DNA of 64,000 nucleotides from NCBI GenBank assembly GCA_947034885.2, contig OX344750.2, positions 11,836,053 to 11,900,052 on the forward strand, read 5' to 3'. The translations under genes were made by a program, and so were the position numbers. The notes beneath the pieces are model-generated. The model had not been told where the DNA came from and ran no database searches. It saw only the letters and a program-made list of their open reading frames with translations. Positions within the stretch are counted from its first letter, which is position 1, and the number at the start of each line of letters is the position of its first letter. This document shows, piece by piece, positions 57,397 through 64,000 of this stretch. Source of the DNA: Thuidium tamariscinum (lineage: Eukaryota; Streptophyta; Bryopsida; Hypnales; Thuidiaceae).

Positions 57397-58420
57397 GTTA
57401 ACCTATTGACCCTCAACACGCAAGGCTTTTTTGGGTTTAAAAACGTCCTTGGTTTTCAAGCTTTATAAGTCTATATGTCAATAAGGTATGAAAATCTCAA
57501 CCATACAATCTTGTAGTTTGCATATTGTAGATGACGTGGATAAAAGTTGGAGTCATTTGGTTGCATAGATTGCAAGATTATAATGTTTTAGTGTTGAAAA
57601 GAGGTGCTGAAATTTCCTAAAAACACATTTGGAGGTGAAATTTGATTTCTAAACCTACTCAAATTAAAAAAACTTAGAACTAAACAATGCTTTGAAAATC
57701 AACATATAAAAACATTGGTAGAAAATATCATTCAATTGACTCATTGTATTAGCAAAATGACTTTAAAATACCAAAAGAATAGTAAGAAAGGGTGCACAAA
57801 ACACATCTTTGACTAAACCTCTATCTACTAAAATGCTTCTCAGTTACTTATAACTTCTTCTTAGATTGATATGAAATCTTAGCCACAAAAACTAAACTAG
57901 AATGCACAACTTCACTAAATTTTTTTTTATAGAAATGGACACCATATGAAGAAGACTAACAAGCCACCAAAGTTTAATTGTAATCCAAAAATGTTTGGTT
58001 TTGGAACTTCAAACTGATCTCAAAGATTCAAAACAACTTGGATTGCCATGAAAATTTGACTACAATAACTAGACTTCTATTGAAAGATAACTCGACAATT
58101 TTATTGAAAACAAACATTGGATGAAGGAGATACAAGCCTTCAAAGTTGCAACCATCAACTATAGTTTGGTTAATTCAAATTGAACCTATGAACTTCAATT
58201 AGATTCCAAAAGATCTGTACATCTTGTATTGACCTAAAGATTTTATTACAAAGAGTAGACTAGGATGCACAACTTTTCCAACAAGTTTGATTGAATTTAG
58301 ACATTGGATTCAAAAGTTATAGCACTTTGAATTAGACTGCCAAAGTATATGAGGCGACTTTTCATACCATTCATAAATTGAAAGATTATAATGCTTTTTC
58401 ATAATGGTGTTAAAATTGTA
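57397..58420 (-). repeat. Inverted, diverged relative of repeat R1
   Basis: It begins at TGTTAACCTATTGACCC upstream of the ENPP-like gene and carries in reverse the R1 phrases near 9540-10060 and then 8440-8740. Together with 8367-10086 it forms an inverted pair about 48 kb apart. Confidence 0.5.
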
Positions 58421-58567
58421 AAAGTGATTTGAAGTTTTTCAAGTTTCTTTTCACAAGGCAAATAAAAATCTGTCACCATAAAATATGAGGTTAATGGTCA
58501 TAACATGTTTAACCTCAATCAACCCTCAATCAATTGACAACTTCTCAAAATTTTCTATATAAAATTA

Positions 58568-59640
58568 TTTAACCCCTAAAAGACCAATTATTTGCTAAAT
58601 TTGGCAAAATATCAATTTGGGGCAGCTATGTGTAACTAGAAATTTCTATTTCTAAGTCCAAATTTTGATAGAAAGTTTGGAAAAGGGATATTTTTTATGT
58701 ACACTTAAATTCAAAATTTGGCAACGTAGCAATTTGGGGCAGCTAAGTGTCGCTAAAAATTTCCATTTCTAAGCCCAAATTTTGATAGAAAGTGTAGACA
58801 AGGGATATCTTTTATGTGCACTAAAATTTAGGACATTTGAAAATTTGAGTCAAAAGTTATAGCCTAATATGTTATTTAAAAAAAAATAATGGGCAATTCA
58901 AGATTTCAAGCAAATTGAAAAATATTACTTTTTTCAAAAACAAAAATTTGAAATTGGTTTTCTTCATTAATGTATGTAAGGAAAACTTTGAATCATTCCA
59001 TTTTGATCAATGAGTCTAAAGATGTGAAAAGTTTTAGTTTGTCAATAGTTATGGATTCTTTCCTCTAAAATAAACTTTGAAATCCTTCATTTTACTTAAT
59101 TTTCAATCATTTTTGGAAAAAAAATCCTCATAGGATGTAGATTGTTTATTACAACATTGCAACCATTGTGATTGGCATTTTTCAATTTCATGAATAAATT
59201 CATAACAATTTTATATTTTGAATCATTTGGTACTTCTTTCTTCTTTCTATTTTTTCTTATATGTTGTACAATTCCAAATGATTTGGAATTTTTAAGGCAA
59301 GTATCTTACTAGGCCTCGACAATGGATTCAAAGAAACACCATTGTTTTGGATCATTTTTCATATGATTGTCACCTTCTAAAGTGTAACTACCCTATTTTC
59401 TAAGAGATAAAATAAATTATTTTTGAGCATCCAAATGCTAATATCTTGCAATCTACATGGTGTAAAACTCTGAATTTTTTCTACATGTTTTCAAACTAGT
59501 TTACTAAAATATCCTATGGTTAATTACATGTCTTAAAAAATCTTTTTTAATAATAAATTTGGCACTAGTACTTGAAATTGTAGTTTGATCGTTTTTGGAA
59601 TAAACATAGTCAAAGAACTTAAGGGGTTAAAATGAATTTC
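58568..59640 (-). repeat. Inverted copy of repeat R2, with an internal duplication
   Basis: It starts TTAACCCCTAAAAGACC and ends near CTTAAGGGGTTAA. Between about 58600 and 58820 a segment with ATTTGGGGCAGCTA(T/A)GTG is present twice, about 125 bp apart. Confidence 0.6.
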
Positions 59641-59999
59641 TAATGTAATTTCTCCTCCAAGATTTAGTGTAATTGAGACTCATCTCTAAGAGCCTTCAAC
59701 ACTAAAAAATCAAGATTTGCAATGGACACCTTTGTACAAAATCTTGAATAGAAAAACCATTCATTTTTTAACTTGAAATTTTGATGCAAAAATTGGACTT
59801 CAAATAAAATATTTCAAAAAGGAAATCATACTAGAAATAGTAACTTGATAAATTTTTATTTTACTTCAAACTATTGTTGATACTAGAATTTGGTGCCTTG
59901 GGCATTTTGGAGTTAACCTCTAAATGTATTTGACTATATTTTCACCCAAAATGCTCTAAAATTCTTGTTTCTAGTACAAGATCCAAATTCCCCTCCAAA

Positions 60000-60260
60000 T
60001 TTGAAGAAAAAAATATTTTTGGACCACATGTAACAATATATTCTTTTAGTACACTAGTTTGAAAAAATGTGGAAAAAACTTCAAAAAGTTTCACCATGTA
60101 GATTGCAAGATATTACCACTTAAATTGACAAACATCCTTTCTTTGGCCTTGTGAAAACCTTGGCAATTGCACTTCACAAAGCACATTTGTAAAAAAAAAT
60201 GTCTATGATGGTGGTACCTCTCTAGATTCATTCTTCAAGGCAAGTTTGTGTAGACAATAC
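60000..60260 (+). repeat. Fragment of repeat R2 (5' part)
   Basis: TGTAGATTGCAAGATATTA and GCACTTCACAAAGCACATTT follow the order of R2. The copy stops near 60260. Confidence 0.5.
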
Positions 60261-60350
60261 AATTATATTGTAAGTGTCCAATTTGATCATTTTGTTAAAT
60301 GTTTGAATTACCAATTTAGATAGGACATAATAGTATGTATGGACTATAGA

Positions 60351-60634
60351 CCCGGGGAGGACACTTCTTGTGTATTTGGGGGACCCACGTGTGGCGGTGG
60401 GGTATTTTTAGGGGGGCTATCAATTACTTGGCAACATTAAAAGAGCCCCTATTTTACAATAAAGCGGAAAAATCAGCCATATTATCATCCCTATTTTATT
60501 TTTAAAACACTTTGCCTTTTTAATGTCCCTTATTTTATATATAAATTTCTTATAAATTTTATCCAAGATTATTTAAATGTACCCTATCTTCCGCCGCACG
60601 TAGGTTATTAAAAAACGGGAAGTGTCCTCCCCTA
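60351..60634 (+). mobile_element. MITE copy 1, 284 bp, 9-bp target duplication
   Basis: The ends carry GGGGAGGACACTTC and its reverse complement. GACTATAGA flanks both sides (60342-60350 and 60635-60643). An 8-9-bp duplication suggests Mutator-like mobilisation. Noncoding. Confidence 0.85.
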
Positions 60635-60687
60635 GACTATAGATATTAATTGGTAGATAATTGAGGTACCAATAGATGTGAAACAAG

Positions 60688-60985
60688 CTAAGGGAGGACA
60701 CTTCCCATTTTTTAATAACCTACGTGCGGCGGAATATAGGGTACATTTAAATAATCTTAAGTAAAATTTATAAGAAATTTACATATAAAATAGGGGACAT
60801 TAAAAAGGCAAAGTGTTTTAAAAATAAAATAGGGATGATAATATGGCTGATTTTTTCGCTTTATGGTAAAATAGGGACTCTTTTGATGTTGCCAAGTAAT
60901 GATTACAAGTAATTGATAGCCCCCCTAAAAATACCCCACCGTTGCACGTAGGTCCCCCAAATATACAAGAAGTGTCCTCCCCGGG
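60688..60985 (-). mobile_element. MITE copy 2, 298 bp, opposite orientation
   Basis: Nearly the reverse complement of copy 1 over its whole length. GAAACAAG flanks both sides (60680-60687 and 60986-60993), so it inserted on its own and is not a simple foldback arm. Confidence 0.85.
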
Positions 60986-61729
60986 GAAACAAGTAGTAAA
61001 ACTACTTCAATCAAATGAATTGGTTGGCTATAAGAATATGAAGGAAACCAATTTGGATTTAGTTTTCCCATGCAAGTATCTAATGCTGGAGCTCGTTCTT
61101 TGGAAGAAAGAAGTAAATTTTAGTATAGGATTGGAGTTCTCACATTCTAGAATGGATGTGGGTGTATAAGACAATTGGAGTCTATATGAAATGGAATCTT
61201 TATGATTTGGATTTGTGTGTGTATGCATGTGTGTGAGACACTTGATTGGAATGTAATTTGATCTCAATTGGATATGAAGTTAGCATGAATGATGGCATGA
61301 CCATGTTGATTGCTAATTTGGTGTAAGATTGGGATGCTTGGAGTGTTTAATTTGAATTGAGATAATCAACTATGAAAGATATAATTTGGAGATAAAAACT
61401 AAAGACATCAAACTTAAGTCTAGGTTTATTTATTTTTTAAATTAATATAAAAACAATAAAAACAATAGAAAAAAAGAATAAATAAATAAAATAAGAACTA
61501 AGAAAAGAGTATCATTGTAGTAGACAATTGGAATTGTGAAGTCAAAGTGACATGGACTTAATGATGTGTCTAATATTTAATTAAGGGCAAGAGAAATTCC
61601 ACATTAGAAAACAATCAAAATACATGATTGAAAGAAAATAACCAATAGATTATTATGAATTGATAGGTAACAATCTAATATAGCAAACCTAGCTAATTGC
61701 ATCTCTAGTGCTCAAACCCCAACTCTTTT

Positions 61730-62095
61730 GGTATTTTTACAATTTAGTAAGTTTTACAATCTATAGTTGGCTACATGCTTGAAAATATTCAAATCATTTG
61801 GATTTAAAGAATGTATTGGAAAAAAATAGTAAATAGAATGAAGTAGAGGATGATTCAAAACACATTAAATTTTTAAAAATCTAGATATGTAATTGAATGG
61901 TTGTACTATTGTAATAAACAATCTACACCCAATGATTTTTTTTTTCATTTTTCCAAAAATATTGAAAATTGAATTGAACGAAGGACTTCAAAGTTTATTT
62001 TAGAGTAGAAAATCCATAATTGCCTACAAACAAAAATTCCTCATAACTATGACTCATTGGTTAAAAAAGGAATTATTTAAAATTCTACAAGTATA
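61730..62095 (+). repeat. Dispersed repeat R2, 3' half copy
   Basis: GTTGGCTACATGCTTGAAAA, TGTAATAAACAATCTACACC and AAGGACTTCAAAGTTTATTT match R2 in order. The copy breaks off at 62095, where the possible LTR begins. Confidence 0.6.
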
Positions 62096-63491
62096 TTGTG
62101 AGTCCCCGATTTGTCACCAGGGACTCACGGGTTCTTTTTTCGAATTCCTACATAAACTAAGGCGTAATTAGGCTTATAAAACCCACAAAAGGGCATTAAA
62201 CCGGTATTGGCGTTATACATACCAATACGCCATTTGGTCATTAGGTGGGATTTATGATAGTTTACATCCAAAACGGGCCTTGTCTTAGCTAAATAGACGC
62301 CGAACTGATAGAGATGTGCAGGATTAGGGTAAGAAGCCTAAAAAGGCCCTGTCTAGGCTAGGAAGTCCTCATAGGAGGATTTAGGAGGAATCCCCCACTC
62401 CCCATAGCCTCGAAGAGAATACGGGCGAAATACTAACCTTGAACTGCAGGTACCGGGCGATTTCCTAATTCTAGGAGCATGCAGTGGGGATGCAGATTTG
62501 CATCCAAGTGGGGGGATCCCATGGGTGGTCCCCTCTAAAGTTTGGGAATTTTCCAACATTGTTTGGATATTTTCCCAGACGGTCAACCGCGGTAGACTTT
62601 GGGTGGAAATTCGAAAGAATATCCCAAAATGCGGTAAAATCCCACTAAAAATCCGACGAGGCGGTCTCACACCAACGGAGCGCTTCCCCAAGTTTCAAGA
62701 CAAATTGATAGTTGAAAGATCCCGAATCGGCGACATTCCTCCCCAACTGACAAATTAAATGACGGAAGCTGCAGTTGACCGGCGTACCAGGGCCATACGA
62801 CATCGGAACGAAGCTTATCTTGGGTCTATTACTACCTCCTTCCATCTACTTAGAATATTGGTGAAGGTTTGGGGTCCAAAATTGCCAAACTCCAAAAGTT
62901 GGGAATTTATCCCAACTTTGACCCCAGCTTACACTAAGATTCCTTGAGAATTTGGACATAGTTTAAGGGGTTAGAGGTTTTCCATAGGTTAATTATGGCC
63001 TTCCAGACCCAATGGCGCAATCCGTTTGCCATTCGGAGCTAAACTCCAAAAGTTAGCCTTTTGGGGACAGCACATGGAGGAGAAATGGGGGTTTAAGGCC
63101 CCCCAATGCTTTTTTTGGGAGTTTAGGCCCCAATGGCCGTGGGGAACGTGTAGGGAACGTGTGGGGAACTCTGGGCACATGTGGGAGCAAGTACCACCTC
63201 AAAAAGTTAGTGGAGGTGGCTCCAAGTGCTTGGTGTAAGTAATTTCAAATTAAGTAGGTGGGAACACATGGGAACTTCTCCCATGTGAGAACTTGTAGAT
63301 TTTAGGGAAGGTAAATTAGGTGGTTTTGCAAGTTCTTGTAAGGTTAGGTAAGATTTGAATTTCTCAATTCAAATTGTGTAGATTTTAGGTGGATAGTTAG
63401 ATTTGGGATTGGTAAACATGTATGGACCTCCTAAATTCCCTCATCTAGTTATTCTTAGTAGATTAAGGGGGGGGTGTTGCTCCCTTTTGGG

Positions 63492-63499
63492 TATAAAAG
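63492..63499 (+). promoter_or_regulatory. TATA box
   Basis: TATAAAAG followed 25-35 bp later by CATTCTCTCTCTCTCAC, the usual spacing from a TATA box to a pyrimidine-rich start site. Confidence 0.6.
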
Positions 63500-63827
63500 G
63501 GGCGGCATTCTCCCCTCATTCTCTCTCTCTCACTCCTACCCATTTAAGGGAGGAGTACTATTGGGCCCGGGTTATGCCGGATTTCCTTTGGCTTTTGATG
63601 CCAAAGGAGCCTTTGATAGTTTTGGGGTTGTTGCACCCTTGGCTCTTGTGATTTTTACTTGGGGACTTGAGACCCCCCCAAGTTGTGTAGGAACTTTTGT
63701 TAATTGATGTTGGGCTACCTTTTGCATTGTAAGGCAAGTGAATGTTGTTGTGAGAGAGGCTTGTGAGGAACCGAGGGGTGACTTGGGAGGTGACTTAGAG
63801 AGTATGTTGCAAATTTGTACCCACCTT

Positions 63828-63984
63828 TTCTCCCTCTTCTCTTGTGCACAAGGTTAAGCTAGTCCCATAGGGGACAGCGAAGCTTTGACCGTCATTCTTA
63901 AATAGGCAATTGTTACTCCTCACCTCCCTCTTCTCTTGTGCACAAGGGTAAGCTCGTCCCATAGGAGACGGCGAAGCTATGACC
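63828..63984 (+). repeat. Direct repeat of about 61 bp, two copies
   Basis: CTCCCTCTTCTCTTGTGCAC and the following 40 bp (GTCCCATAGG, GACAGCGAAGCT) occur at about 63830-63890 and 63923-63984 with few differences. Confidence 0.8.
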
Positions 63985-64000
63985 CCCCTCCACCTCTAGA

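Larger units (their letters stand above)
62099..64000 (+). other. Possible 5' LTR or promoter region, runs off the window
   Basis: It begins TGAGTCCC with a small hairpin (GAGTCCC..GGGACTC) and cuts into repeat R2 sharply. The composition becomes less AT-rich. A strong TATA box lies at 63492. No coding region is seen to 64000. The start with TG, internal promoter and length suit a plant LTR, but the other end is not in the window. Confidence 0.35.

Overview
This window looks like nuclear DNA of a land plant, probably a non-seed plant (bryophyte, lycophyte or fern). The evidence is a five-exon trichome-birefringence-like (TBL) polysaccharide O-acetyltransferase gene, interstitial TTTAGGG repeats, introns with GT/AG borders, and AT-rich intergenic DNA packed with decayed repeats. 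I cannot name the species. Only two ordinary host genes are clear: the TBL gene (1494-6773, minus strand) and a single-exon type I phosphodiesterase/nucleotide pyrophosphatase (ENPP-like) gene (55604-57046, minus strand). Most of the rest is mobile DNA.

Two large DNA transposons dominate. Element 1 (16552-29630, about 13.1 kb) has matching terminal inverted repeats and TTAA on both sides. It carries a minus-strand gene for a transposase-like protein with a DUF7869-type core (17377-21524), a divergent plus-strand gene with a ParB/Srx-like domain (23125-26852), and one or two genes with plant-type FCP1/HAD domains (26998-29018). About 27 copies of a 19-bp palindrome, TATCGGCTGGCAGCCGATA, are scattered from end to end, mostly in introns and intergenic DNA and most densely between the divergent genes. 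Under the standard code the two main genes are broken almost only by in-frame TAG codons: eight in the transposase-like gene and three in the ParB-like gene. No TAA or TGA interrupts the frames I traced, apart from those caused by small frameshifts. The transposase-like frame ends at a TAA.

Element 2 (34962-50479, about 15.5 kb) is a giant hAT transposon. Its ends are CAGGGTTG and CAACCCTG, and it is flanked by a perfect 8-bp duplication, CCTACATC. It holds a BED/DUF659/dimerisation-type hAT transposase gene, an intact protein-kinase-like gene on the opposite strand, and a third gene for a coiled-coil protein with a C-terminal RING finger (one frameshift). Each of the three genes is preceded by a block of GACGG/CCGTC-rich repeats followed by a TATA box. 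A fourth such block lies at the right end. The hAT transposase is also interrupted by two TAG codons.

The remainder is AT-rich DNA with MITE-like hairpins, dispersed repeat families (some in inverted pairs across the window), two independent insertions of one 9-bp-duplicating MITE at 60.35-60.99 kb, tandem duplications, and a possible LTR start at 62.1 kb. The two giant elements, their cargo genes, the palindrome set and the TAG-only pattern are the parts most likely to be undescribed.
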